Source of the DNA: Mycobacterium bohemicum DSM 44277
GTDB lineage: Bacteria > Actinomycetota > Actinomycetes > Mycobacteriales > Mycobacteriaceae
Direction: 5' to 3'
Assembly: GCF_001053185.1 (NCBI RefSeq)
Contig: NZ_CSTD01000004.1
Coordinates: forward strand, 278,219 to 342,218
Length of the DNA: 64,000 nt
The position numbers and the translations under genes are program-made. Positions 27,710 to 36,016 of this stretch are shown piece after piece. Numbering within the stretch: position 1 is the first letter of the stretch; the number at the start of each line of letters is the position of its first letter. Below the pieces are notes generated by a model that made no database searches, had not been told where the DNA came from, and saw nothing but the letters and a program-made list of their open reading frames with translations.

Positions 27710-28540
27710 GTGACGACCGAGGATTCCGCCATCATGCCCGAGGCGTACTTCTCCGTCGACGGCGACTCCTACGTGCCGGGACCGATGACACGGGGACCCT
27801 GGGGCGCCGCGATGGGAGGCCAGATCGTCGGCGGGCTGTTGGGCTGGGGCATAGAACGATCCGGCATCGATCCCGGGCTTCAGCCCGCCCGCCTGACGGT
27901 CGACCTGCTGCGCCCGGTGCCGCTCGAGCCGGTGCAAATCCGGACGTCGGTGGTGCGCGAGGGCCGGCGCATCAAGCTCGTCGACGGCACCCTGGTGCAG
28001 GACGGGAAGGTGGTCGCGCGGGCCAGCGCGCTGTTCCTGCGCCGCGGCGAGCATCCCGACGTACGGGTGTGGTCGACGCCGGTGCGGATGCCCCCGCTTC
28101 CGGCGAACGCCGACGGCTTCCCGCCCGACATGCCTTTTCACATCTGGAGCTACGGCGCCGAGGTCGGCGAGGGCAGCCGCGGGATGGCCGAGTGGGAGCA
28201 GGCCGACAGCCAGAAGTTCGCCTGGACGAGGCTCTTTCGGCCGATGGTGCGCGGCCACCCGCTCACGCCGTTGGTCCGCCTGGCGTTCGTCGGTGATATC
28301 ACGAGCTCCCTTTCGCATTGGGGCGCAGGCGGATTGCGCTACATCAACGCCGACTACACCGTCACCGCGAGCCGGCTGCCCGACGGCGAGTACGTCGGCC
28401 TCGCCGCGCAGAGCCACTACGGCACGCAAGGCGTCGCCACCGGCAGCGCCACGTTGTTCGACCGGCACGGCCCCTTCGGGACCGCCTCGGCGGTGGCCCT
28501 GGCCCAGCCCGCCGACGCCTTTGTGCCGTCGTATCTTTGA
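27710..28540 (+). CDS. Acyl-CoA thioesterase, double hot-dog type
   Basis: A 276-residue protein of the TesB-like thioesterase superfamily with two hot-dog halves; the first is marked by GPWGAAMGGQIVGGLLGWGIE, the second by GGLRYINADYTVTASRLP. Hydrolysis of acyl-CoA is inferred from the family. The GTG at 27710 lies 6 nt after TATGGT (27698-27703), a leaderless start divergent from fadD with only 38 bp between, so the two transcription units probably share control. Confidence 0.8.
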   Translation: MTTEDSAIMPEAYFSVDGDSYVPGPMTRGPWGAAMGGQIVGGLLGWGIERSGIDPGLQPARLTVDLLRPVPLEPVQIRTSVVREGRRIKLVDGTLVQDGKVVARASALFLRRGEHPDVRVWSTPVRMPPLPANADGFPPDMPFHIWSYGAEVGEGSRGMAEWEQADSQKFAWTRLFRPMVRGHPLTPLVRLAFVGDITSSLSHWGAGGLRYINADYTVTASRLPDGEYVGLAAQSHYGTQGVATGSATLFDRHGPFGTASAVALAQPADAFVPSYL

Positions 28541-28545
28541 GGCGC

Positions 28546-29001
28546 TCACCCCATCAGCGTCGCGGCGACGGTGGCGCCCAGGTTCCAGCACGCCTCGAGA
28601 TCGCCCCTGCCGGGCTTGCCCGCCGCCGTGACGGTCTTCACCGCCTTGACCCAACCCAGCCCGGCGGTGATGCCGTCGAGGGCGCGCTCGGCTCCCTCGG
28701 TGCCCTCGTTGCCGTGCAGGTAGGCCCCGAATGGACGCCCGCTGGTGGTGTCGAGGAGCTGGTAGTAGGCGCAGTCGAACGCGTGCTTCAAGGCGCCGGA
28801 GATGTACCCGAGATTCGCCGGAGTGCCGAGCAGGTAGCCGTCGGCCTCCAGCATCTCCACCGGCGACACCGTCAGCGCCGGGCGCCTGATGACCTCGACG
28901 CCCTCGATCTCGGGGTCCGTCGCGCCGGAGATCACCGCCTCGAGCATCTCCTGGCAGTGCGGCGACGGCGTGTGGTGCACGATGAGCAGCGTCTTGGTCA
29001 A
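28546..29001 (-). CDS. Flavodoxin/NADPH-dependent FMN reductase family protein, Rv2771c-like
   Basis: A 151-residue flavodoxin-fold protein. FMN-phosphate loop TPSPHCQEM near the N-terminus, and GYLLGTPANLGYISGALKHAFD for the isoalloxazine contact. Likely an FMN-dependent reductase with an unknown partner. Its start overlaps the stop of the Rv2772c-like gene as ATGA, so it is the distal gene of the dapB-Rv2772c-Rv2771c operon. Confidence 0.85.
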   Translation of the reverse strand: MTKTLLIVHHTPSPHCQEMLEAVISGATDPEIEGVEVIRRPALTVSPVEMLEADGYLLGTPANLGYISGALKHAFDCAYYQLLDTTSGRPFGAYLHGNEGTEGAERALDGITAGLGWVKAVKTVTAAGKPGRGDLEACWNLGATVAATLMG

Positions 29002-29450
29002 CGGCGCCCCTGCATTTGCACGGCCGTCTTCATTGCTTCCCGCGCGCGCCGGCGGTCACCCGCGTAGTCGTAGGCGCGGGCCAGCCGGTACCAGCGGCGC
29101 CAGTCGTCGGGGTCGCTTTCCACCTCCGTGCGCACCGTGGCGAACAACGCGTCGGCCGCGTCGCGTTCGATGCGTCCCGACGGCCGCCGCGGCAGCCCGC
29201 CGGTGTCGAGTTCCATTCCGTCCGCCGCGATCAGCCGGGCCAGCCTCTGGTGGGCGAACCCGGCCCGCAGCGTCTCGACCATGGCCCACAGCCCGATGAC
29301 GGGCATGGCCAGCACCGCCAGGCCGAGGCCCACCGCGGCGGCCCGGCCAGACCCGATCAACGCAAAAGCCATGCGGCCCAACAGCGCAGCGTAGGTCAGC
29401 AGCGCCACGCACAGTAACGCGATCAGCAGCTGGATGCGCAGCGCTTTCAT
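28998..29450 (-). CDS. Membrane protein with TPR-like tail, Rv2772c-like
   Basis: 150 residues: two hydrophobic N-terminal segments (about residues 8-28 and 38-60) followed by a soluble part whose end, WRRWYRLARAYDYAGDRRRAREAMKTA, is a TPR-like helical repeat. Function unknown. It overlaps the dapB stop and the downstream flavoprotein start by 4 bp each, so the three are translationally coupled. Confidence 0.8.
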   Translation of the reverse strand: MKALRIQLLIALLCVALLTYAALLGRMAFALIGSGRAAAVGLGLAVLAMPVIGLWAMVETLRAGFAHQRLARLIAADGMELDTGGLPRRPSGRIERDAADALFATVRTEVESDPDDWRRWYRLARAYDYAGDRRRAREAMKTAVQMQGRR

Positions 29451-30184
29451 TGCAGGTCGAGCAGCGGCTCGATGCCCACCGTGAGGCCGGGGTGTTCCTT
29501 GATGCGCCGCACCGCCAGCAACACGCCCGGCACGAACGAGGTGCGGTCCAGGCTGTCGTGGCGGATGGTCAGCGTCTCCCCCGCGGTTCCGAACAGCACC
29601 TCCTGGTGGGCGACCAGCCCGGCCAGGCGAACCGAGTGCACCGGGATGCCGTCGATGTCGGCGCCGCGCGCACCGGGCAGGGCGCTGCTGGTGGCATCGG
29701 GATTGGGCGGCAGACCTTTCCGAGCCTCGGCGATGAGCTTGGCGGTGCGCGTCGCGGTGCCCGAGGGGGCGTCGGCCTTCTGCGGGTGGTGCAGCTCGAT
29801 GACCTCCGCCGAGTCGAAGAACCGCGCCGCCTGCTTGGCGAAATGCATGGAGAGGACGGCACCTATCGCGAAGTTCGGCGCGATGAGCACCGACGCGCCG
29901 GGCGCGTCGGCCAGCCAGGCCCGCACCTGCTCGATGCGCTCCGCGGTGAAGCCGGTGGTACCCACCACGGCGTGAATCCCGTTGCCGATGACGAACTCCA
30001 GGTTGTCCATCACCACGTCGGGATGGGTGAAGTCGATGACCACCTCGGTGTCGCCGTCGGTCAGCAGGCTCAGGGGGTCACCGGCGTCGACCTCCGCCGA
30101 CAGCGTCAGGTCGTCGGCGGCCTGCACCGCGCCGACCATCGTCGCCCCCACTTTGCCCTTGGATCCCAACACGCCTACCCGCAT
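29447..30184 (-). CDS. dapB: 4-hydroxy-tetrahydrodipicolinate reductase
   Basis: NAD(P)H-dependent reductase, second enzyme of the DAP/lysine branch after DapA. The 245-residue sequence has the nucleotide loop GVLGSKGKVG, the active-site ELHHPQKADAPSGTA block (catalytic histidine and lysine) and the GHIR-type C-terminal dimer strands. The ATG at 30184 lies 7 nt after TAGGGT (30192-30197), a leaderless start. It heads the dapB-Rv2772c-Rv2771c operon. Confidence 0.96.
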   Translation of the reverse strand: MRVGVLGSKGKVGATMVGAVQAADDLTLSAEVDAGDPLSLLTDGDTEVVIDFTHPDVVMDNLEFVIGNGIHAVVGTTGFTAERIEQVRAWLADAPGASVLIAPNFAIGAVLSMHFAKQAARFFDSAEVIELHHPQKADAPSGTATRTAKLIAEARKGLPPNPDATSSALPGARGADIDGIPVHSVRLAGLVAHQEVLFGTAGETLTIRHDSLDRTSFVPGVLLAVRRIKEHPGLTVGIEPLLDLQ

Positions 30185-30199
30185 GGTTCTCACCCTAGA

Positions 30200-30245
30200 C
30201 CGGGCGGTGTTATCCACAGTTGGGCATTCATCCACAGCCGCCCGG
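30200..30245. repeat. Inverted repeat enclosing two DnaA-box-like sequences
   Basis: CCGGGCGG (30200-30207) and CCGCCCGG (30238-30245) are perfect 8-bp arms. Between them lie TTATCCACA (30210-30218, identical to the E. coli DnaA R1 box) and TCATCCACA (30228-30236), 18 bp apart in the same orientation. The element lies between the divergent dapB and HNH gene starts. Confidence 0.6.
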
Positions 30246-30287
30246 AGTTTCGTTGCCGGTGTCCCCGGGGCGGAATAGCATTCGAAC

Positions 30288-31664
30288 ATGCATTCGATTC
30301 CCGATCCGCCTGATGTGGCCGCCGCGCTCGATGCGCTGGACACGGCCGTCGCGCTGATCGGCGACCTGAACTTCGCGGCGCTGAGCCCCGCCGCCCGCTT
30401 GCGCACGCTGGAACGGATGGAGACGTCCCGGCGGCGTCAGGTTGCGATCGGTCACGAGGTGATCCGCGGGCTCGCGCAGCAAGAACCGGCCGAGGTCGGC
30501 GGTCCGGTCCACAAGGTGATCGCCGACTGGCTGCGGATCAGCTGCGCCGAGGCGTCCCGCCGACTGCGCGACGTCAAGCAGCTGTCGAGGCGACTGACGC
30601 TTACCGGCGAGGAATTGCCACCCGAGTTGCCTGCCACCGCGGAAGCCTGGCGCGACGGCATGCTCGACGGGCAGCACCTGCGAGTCATTCAGACGTTCGT
30701 CCGCGATCTGCCCGCGGACACTCCCGCCGCCGCGGTGGCACGGGCCGAGCGGTTCCTGGCCCGGCAAGCGACGCAGCTGCGGCCCGACCAGCTCGAGAAG
30801 GTGGCGCACCGGTGCGCCCTGCAGCTCAATCCCGACGGGAAGTTCTCCGACGCCGACCGCGCGCGGCAGCGCGGCTTCACCTGGTGCGGCCAGCGGGCCG
30901 ACGGCATGAGCCTCGGCAAGCTGGTGGCGTCACCGGAGTTGCGCGCCGGCATCGATGCGTGGCTCGCCCGGTTCGCGGCCCCCGGCATGTGCAACGCGGA
31001 CGACGAAACCCCTTGCGTGGAATCAGAACCCAGCGAGGAATCCGTGACGCGGGATTCGCGCAGCACCGCCCAGCGCCGACACGACGCGCTGGTCGCCCTC
31101 GTCCGCGGGCAATTGGGCGATCCGAAGCTGGGCACGCACAACGGGTTACCGGTGACGGTGATCGTTTCGACCACGCTCAAGGAATTGGCGTCGGGTGCGG
31201 GCCGGGCGGTGACGGGCGGCGGAACGCCGCTGCCGATGCGTGACCTGATCCGGATGGCCGCTCACGCCTATCACTACCTGGCCGTGTTCGACGATCACTC
31301 GAATCGGCCACTTTACCTTGGTCGTTCGCGGCGCATCGCCTCGCCAGATCAACGGGTCGTGCTCTACGCCAAGGACCGCGGGTGCACGCACCCGGGTTGT
31401 GACGCGCCCGGATATTGGTGCGAAGTCCACCATGTCGTCGACTGGGCGACCGGCGGGCCGACCGATGCCGACGCGCTCACCTTCGCGTGCGCGCCGCACC
31501 ACAGGCTCGTCGACAAAGGCTGGCGGACAAGGAAAAACACCGTCGGGCGCACCGAATGGATCCCGCCGCCGCCGTTGGATCGCCGCGCGCGGACCAACGC
31601 GTATCACCATCCCGAGCGGATCTTCGCCGACGCGGATGACGAAGCGCCCGGCCTCAGATTTTGA
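30288..31664 (+). CDS. DUF222/HNH endonuclease domain protein (13E12-repeat family)
   Basis: A 458-residue protein of the mycobacterial 13E12/REP family: a long helical DUF222 domain (about residues 20-270), then an HNH module near residues 365-405 with paired cysteines (CTHPGCD) and EVHHVVDWATGGPTDADALT. These genes are repeated in mycobacterial genomes; nuclease activity is inferred from the HNH motif. The ATG at 30288 lies 6 nt after TAGCAT (leaderless). Its 3' end overlaps the convergent DapB-like gene by 11 nt. Confidence 0.85.
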   Translation: MHSIPDPPDVAAALDALDTAVALIGDLNFAALSPAARLRTLERMETSRRRQVAIGHEVIRGLAQQEPAEVGGPVHKVIADWLRISCAEASRRLRDVKQLSRRLTLTGEELPPELPATAEAWRDGMLDGQHLRVIQTFVRDLPADTPAAAVARAERFLARQATQLRPDQLEKVAHRCALQLNPDGKFSDADRARQRGFTWCGQRADGMSLGKLVASPELRAGIDAWLARFAAPGMCNADDETPCVESEPSEESVTRDSRSTAQRRHDALVALVRGQLGDPKLGTHNGLPVTVIVSTTLKELASGAGRAVTGGGTPLPMRDLIRMAAHAYHYLAVFDDHSNRPLYLGRSRRIASPDQRVVLYAKDRGCTHPGCDAPGYWCEVHHVVDWATGGPTDADALTFACAPHHRLVDKGWRTRKNTVGRTEWIPPPPLDRRARTNAYHHPERIFADADDEAPGLRF

Positions 31665-32733
31665 ACCGCCCCGCGAACCCGCGCAGCGGCAGGTCGGAGC
31701 TGGTGATGAGTCCCGGTGGCGCCGCCACCACCGAAGCGATCGACGCCAGCGCGGGCATGCCGGTGACGGTCATGCCGATGGAGGCGAAGTTGTCCGGGTT
31801 GGACAGGTCCACGCCGGGCCTGGGGAAGATCATGTGCTTGTTGTAGACGCACGGGTCGCCCTTGATCTGGGTGATGTAGCAGCCCTTGATGTTCCAGCTC
31901 GGGTCGGTGTGCGGGGTCATCTGCCATTCCAGGTGCGTCTCGACCCGCGGCACCCCGTCGACCATGCCCTGGTACTTGATGTAGTTGCCGCCCAGCGATC
32001 CCTTGGGCAGGGTGTACCAGCCGAGGTCGACGTCCTTGGTGCAGGCGCCCAGCTCGTAGCTGAACTTGACCTCGTCCAGCGGCAGGTCGAAGCAGTCGGC
32101 CATCATCAGGACGCTGTCGGCGAACACGCGAGTGTACTTCTCCAGCTTCCCGGGGATTTCGGGGTCGTCGACCGGCTGGCCGTAGCCCACCTCGATCCAG
32201 GTGTCCTTGGAGTGGTGGCAGGACACGTCGACGGACTCGATGGTGGTGACGTTCTCGATCTCGGCGACGTCGGCCGAACAGACCACGCCCAGGATCTGGT
32301 TGAGGCCGGGGTTCATGCCGGTGCCGTAGAACGTCGCGCCGCCCCTGTGGCATGCCTCGCTCAGCAGCTGAGTCACCGGCTTGCCCGACGGGTGCGGGTG
32401 GTTCTTGTCCCGGTGCCACCCGGTGATCCAGTCGGCGGTGGTGACGATGTTGATGCCGGCGTCGAGCACCTGTAAGTAGAGGTCCTCGTCGGGGAACACG
32501 CCGTGGAAGGTGAGCACGTCGGGCCTGGCCGCGATGATCTCCTCGATGGTGCCGGTGGCCGTCACGCCGTTGGGCTCGACGCCCGCGAGTTCGCCGGCGT
32601 CACGTCCCACCTTGTCCGGCGAATAGCAGTGCACCCCAACCAATTCGAGGTCCGGGCGGGCGGCGATCCGCTTGATCATCTCCTTGCCCACGTTTCCGGT
32701 CGCCACCTGGAACACGCGGATCGGTGCGTTCAT
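31654..32733 (-). CDS. DapB-like NAD(P)-dependent dehydrogenase
   Basis: A 359-residue Rossmann protein of the dihydrodipicolinate-reductase-like superfamily. The loop RVFQVATGNVGKEMIKRI binds the dinucleotide, and the segment VLTFHGVFPDED followed by GINIVTTADWITGW resembles DapB/diaminopentanoate dehydrogenase. It is much longer than true DapB and lacks the HHPQK active site, so its substrate is different and unknown. It follows the Rieske oxygenase by 5 bp, suggesting the two act on the same compound. Confidence 0.7.
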   Translation of the reverse strand: MNAPIRVFQVATGNVGKEMIKRIAARPDLELVGVHCYSPDKVGRDAGELAGVEPNGVTATGTIEEIIAARPDVLTFHGVFPDEDLYLQVLDAGINIVTTADWITGWHRDKNHPHPSGKPVTQLLSEACHRGGATFYGTGMNPGLNQILGVVCSADVAEIENVTTIESVDVSCHHSKDTWIEVGYGQPVDDPEIPGKLEKYTRVFADSVLMMADCFDLPLDEVKFSYELGACTKDVDLGWYTLPKGSLGGNYIKYQGMVDGVPRVETHLEWQMTPHTDPSWNIKGCYITQIKGDPCVYNKHMIFPRPGVDLSNPDNFASIGMTVTGMPALASIASVVAAPPGLITSSDLPLRGFAGRFKI

Positions 32734-32738
32734 GCCGG

Positions 32739-33737
32739 TCACCCTTCCTGGGATGCGTATGCGTCGGGGTAGAACTGCTTGGCCCAGTTGCGAATCGCGG
32801 TGAAACCCTCGTACTCGTCGGGGGCCAGCGCCGGGGGGTCGGAATACCGCTGGTGCGACCAGATCTCGATGTCCTGGCTGAACTGGCGGATGACTTCCTG
32901 GCCGAACTCGCGGGCCCTGGGTTCGGCCCGCGCCGGATCCTTGCCCGGAGTCCGGCCGATGTAGACCATGAACCGCACGTCGCAGGTGGAATCGTCGACG
33001 GGGGTGATCGCGGAGATGGTGCGGTTGTCGACCATGCCCCAGCTCTTGGTCACCGCGATCCCCAGGCCACCGTTGACGGCCTCCACTCCGCTGTTGACGT
33101 CCTCGATCTTCTGGCCGTCGTCGCCCTCGAAGGTGATCGTGAAGTCGACGAAGGACACCGCGCCGGAAAAGTCGTGGCGGGTGAACACCGGGACGATCGG
33201 GGTGTTGTGCACGTACTTGAAATGCGCGAAGTCCACGCCGTTCTCGAGCACGTACTGCGGGTGCAGTTCCAGCCGCTCGGCGTGCAGGCGCTGCTGGGGC
33301 CAGTAGTCGGCCGCGCTGCAGCCGTCGCCGAAGGCGCCGAACACGTCCGGCGCGTCGAAGTAGGGCTCCCGGCGCTGCACGTCGTGCCAGACGTACACCG
33401 ACTCGTTGCGCTCCACGACCGGGTAGGTGCGCATGCGCCTGCCGCGGTTGGGGTGGTCCTGGTAGGGGATGCAGACGTTGCGGCCCTGCTGGCTCCACTG
33501 CCAGCCGTGGAACGGGCACTGCAGTACCTCACCCACGACCTTGCCGCCGTAACCCAGGTGCGCGCCGAGGTGCTCGCAGTAGGCGTTCATCACCGTGAGC
33601 CGGCCCGACTCGGCCCGCCACGCGACCATTTCCTGGTCGAAGTACTTCATCTTGTGGACGTCGCCCACGGCGATCTCGTCCGACCACGCCACCTGGAACC
33701 AGCCGGTCGGCTTCATCGACAGCGGCGGCTTAGCCAT
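32739..33737 (-). CDS. Rieske non-heme iron oxygenase, KshA-like
   Basis: Terminal oxygenase of 332 residues. The Rieske 2Fe-2S ligands are C54, H56, C74 and H77 (CEHLGAH, then CPFHGW, spacing CxHx17CxxH). The mononuclear iron site is NGVDFAHFKYVHN (D-x2-H-x4-H). The overall pattern resembles steroid-ring hydroxylases such as KshA; the substrate is not proven. A ferredoxin-reductase gene lies 1.2 kb away in a separate unit and might supply electrons. It is divergent from a damaged TetR gene. Confidence 0.9.
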   Translation of the reverse strand: MAKPPLSMKPTGWFQVAWSDEIAVGDVHKMKYFDQEMVAWRAESGRLTVMNAYCEHLGAHLGYGGKVVGEVLQCPFHGWQWSQQGRNVCIPYQDHPNRGRRMRTYPVVERNESVYVWHDVQRREPYFDAPDVFGAFGDGCSAADYWPQQRLHAERLELHPQYVLENGVDFAHFKYVHNTPIVPVFTRHDFSGAVSFVDFTITFEGDDGQKIEDVNSGVEAVNGGLGIAVTKSWGMVDNRTISAITPVDDSTCDVRFMVYIGRTPGKDPARAEPRAREFGQEVIRQFSQDIEIWSHQRYSDPPALAPDEYEGFTAIRNWAKQFYPDAYASQEG

Positions 33738-33787
33738 GCCGGGTGTCCTCCACGCGTAGGAATGATAGGCGGCCGGGCGGCAAAATC

Positions 33788-33816
33788 ACAGTACCCTCTA
33801 TGAAAACTGTTACGCT
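33788..33816 (+). promoter_or_regulatory. Candidate TetR operator and leaderless promoter
   Basis: ACAGT (33788-33792) and ACTGT (33806-33810) form an inverted repeat. It is followed at once by a TACGCT -10 box (33811-33816), 6 nt before the TetR GTG at 33823. The palindrome would cover the promoter of tetR and could also control the divergent Rieske-DapB-like unit. Confidence 0.5.
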
Positions 33817-33822
33817 CGCCGG

Positions 33823-34426
33823 GTGACCAGGCCGAAAGTCGCCGAGCGGCGCCCCAACAAACGCGGTCACGCGACCCGCGAGAACATGCTCGAGGCCGCG
33901 CTGAAGTCACTGGCCTCCGGCGAGCCGGGCTCGGTTTCGGCCAACCGCATCGCCAAGGACATCGGCGCCACCTGGGGCGCCGTCCAGTACCAGTTCGGCG
34001 ACACCGACGGGTTCTGGGCCGCCGTCCTGCACCGCACGGCCGAGCGGCGCGCCGCGACGTTCCGCGCGCCGGCGAACGCTCTATCACGGCCTTGCCTCAC
34101 CCGATTCGCGCGCGATCGAAAACCTGCGGGCCGCGCTGCCCCGCGACCCCGGCGAGCTCGAGCGGCTCTACCCGCGCACCGCCGCGGAGCTGTTCTCCTG
34201 GGGCAGGAGCTGGCTGGAAACCTGCCAGAACGCGTTCGCCGGCCTCGCCGTGGATCCGGACCGGGTGCGCGAGGTCGCCGCCCTCATCCCCGGCGCCATG
34301 CGCGGGCTGGTGTCCGAGCGCCAACTCGGCTCGTACGCCGACCTCGACATGGCCAGGCGGGGCCTGACCAACGCGCTGGCCGCGTATCTGGAGCCGTCCC
34401 GAGTCACCCGCCGGGGCGGTCTCTAG
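33823..34426 (+). pseudogene. TetR-family regulator, frameshifted
   Basis: The first 85 codons encode a normal TetR DNA-binding domain (ENMLEAALKSLASGEPGSVS, then ANRIAKDIGATWGAVQYQF). After RAATFRAPANAL the reading frame changes: a typical TetR C-terminal domain continues in the +1 frame from about 34082 (YHGLASPDSRAIENLRAALP ... RRGLTNALAAYLEPSRVTRR) to a TAG at 34424-34426. Comparison with family spacing suggests loss of around a dozen codons plus a frame change at the junction. As written the regulator is broken, which would leave the neighbouring oxygenase unit uncontrolled. Confidence 0.8.
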
Positions 34427-34436
34427 CCTGAAGGGC

Positions 34437-34949
34437 GTGACATCCGGCGACATCACGATCCGCGCGGCCACGCCGGACGACTTCGCCCGCGTCGCCGAGG
34501 TGCACTACGCGGTGTGGCGGCGATCCTGGGCCGGCATCCTCATCGAACCCCTGCTGGACATCCTCGGCCCGGCCCGGCGCTGGGTCACCGACGTCTACCC
34601 GCAGAACCTCAACCGCCCGGGGTGGGCCATGTGGATCGCCGAATCGGCTGACCGCACAGTGGGTGTCACGATTTTCGGCCCCGACGCGGACGAGCCCGCG
34701 GCGATCCAGATCGACGCGCTGTACATCGCCGACGACCTGCAACGGCACGGCCTGGGCGGCCGGTTGCTCGGCGCGGTGCTGGACGCGCACCCGTCGGGCG
34801 AGGTGATCCTGTGGTGCGCCGATCAGAACGCGAAGGCGCGCCGCTTCTACGAAAAGAACGGGTTTCGCGCCGACGGGCGCACCCTGGACTGGGAGCCACT
34901 GCCCGGCGTCAGGGTGCCCCACGTGGGGTACCGGCTCAGCGGTCGATGA
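34437..34949 (+). CDS. GNAT-family N-acetyltransferase, Rv2775-like
   Basis: A 170-residue GNAT protein with the acetyl-CoA site IDALYIADDLQRHGLGGRLL and the terminal ARRFYEKNGFRADG motif. The substrate is unknown. The GTG at 34437 lies 7 nt after TAGCCT (34424-34429), whose first three bases are the stop of the damaged tetR frame. It overlaps the convergent reductase gene by 14 nt. Confidence 0.82.
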   Translation: MTSGDITIRAATPDDFARVAEVHYAVWRRSWAGILIEPLLDILGPARRWVTDVYPQNLNRPGWAMWIAESADRTVGVTIFGPDADEPAAIQIDALYIADDLQRHGLGGRLLGAVLDAHPSGEVILWCADQNAKARRFYEKNGFRADGRTLDWEPLPGVRVPHVGYRLSGR

Positions 34950-36012
34950 CGATCCGGCCGCCGGGCGCCCGGGACACGCAGACCAGCATCTCGTCATCGC
35001 CCACGGCGATGCGTCCGCGGTGATCGACCTGTCCGCCAAGGACTTTCACCTTGCAGGTCCCGCAGAATCCCTGCCGGCACGAGTGCGGGGTCGTGGGGTC
35101 GCGGTCGAGCATCACGGCGAGCGCCGAACGATTCTCCGGGACGCTGAGCACCTGCCGCGACCGCGCCAGCTCCACCTCGAACGCAACGCCGTCGACGACC
35201 GGCGCCGGGCCGAACCGCTCGTAATGAAGTGGGGCGCCGGGAAACTCGTCGCGGGCCAGGCGCACGCTCTCCAGCATCGCGCCGGGCCCGCACACGTAGA
35301 CGGCGGTCTGCGGCCCGGCGCCGGCCAGCAGCTGATCGACGCCGGGGAACCCGCCCCGCTCGTCGTCGGCCCACACCGTGACCCGCTCCGGGGCGAGGGA
35401 CACCAGCTCGTCCAGGAACGGCATGTAGCCGCGGCTGCGCCCGGCATAGATCGCGCGCCAGTCGATTCCCCGGTGGCGGGCCACACGGATCATCGGCAGG
35501 ATCGGCGTCACCCCGATGCCGCCGATGACGAAGAGGACGTCGCGCTCGGCTGTGCCGAGGTAGAACGCGTTGCGCGGGCCCTCGAATTCGCATGTGTCAC
35601 CGGGTCGCAACGCCTCGTGCATCTCGACCGAGCCGCCGCCACCGTCGGCGATGCGGCGCACGGCGATGCGGTAGTCGGTGCGCCGCCCCGGCGGACCGCA
35701 CAGCGAGTACTGCCGTCGCCGCCCCGAGGGCAGCACCACGTCGATGTGGCCGCCGGGCGTCCACGACGGCAGCAGGCCGCCGTCCGCGTCGGCCAGCGTC
35801 AGCGCCACGACGTCGGGGGCCACCAGCTCGCGCTCGGTGACCACCGCGCGCCGCGTGCGGCGCACCGGCTTGACCCGCTCCGGGTCCCACCGCGAGGTCC
35901 GGGCGAACAGCTCGAACCACGCCCGCAGGCCGACCATCCCCGCCCAGAGCCGGTCCCGGTCGCGGCGACCGTAGAGGTCGGCGGGCCTGCTGCGCCACAT
36001 GCTCTCGGGCAT
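34936..36012 (-). CDS. Ferredoxin-fused flavin oxidoreductase, Rv2776c-like
   Basis: A 358-residue electron-transfer reductase of the phthalate dioxygenase reductase type: a flavin-binding barrel (RQYSLCGPPGRRTDYRIAV), an NAD domain (VIGGIGVTPILPMIRVA) and a C-terminal plant-type 2Fe-2S ferredoxin with C312, C317, C320 and C345 (CRQGFCGTC). It would pass electrons from NAD(P)H to an oxygenase. It is the last gene of the five-gene unit SRPBCC, flavin monooxygenase, diiron-like protein, hydrolase, reductase (4-bp gap to the hydrolase). Confidence 0.88.
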   Translation of the reverse strand: MPESMWRSRPADLYGRRDRDRLWAGMVGLRAWFELFARTSRWDPERVKPVRRTRRAVVTERELVAPDVVALTLADADGGLLPSWTPGGHIDVVLPSGRRRQYSLCGPPGRRTDYRIAVRRIADGGGGSVEMHEALRPGDTCEFEGPRNAFYLGTAERDVLFVIGGIGVTPILPMIRVARHRGIDWRAIYAGRSRGYMPFLDELVSLAPERVTVWADDERGGFPGVDQLLAGAGPQTAVYVCGPGAMLESVRLARDEFPGAPLHYERFGPAPVVDGVAFEVELARSRQVLSVPENRSALAVMLDRDPTTPHSCRQGFCGTCKVKVLGGQVDHRGRIAVGDDEMLVCVSRAPGGRIVIDR

Positions 36013-36016
36013 GTCG

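Noticed and set aside
31654..32733. A second dapB for lysine synthesis
   Set aside because: The HHPQK active site is absent, the protein is over 100 residues longer, and a standard dapB lies at 29447-30184.
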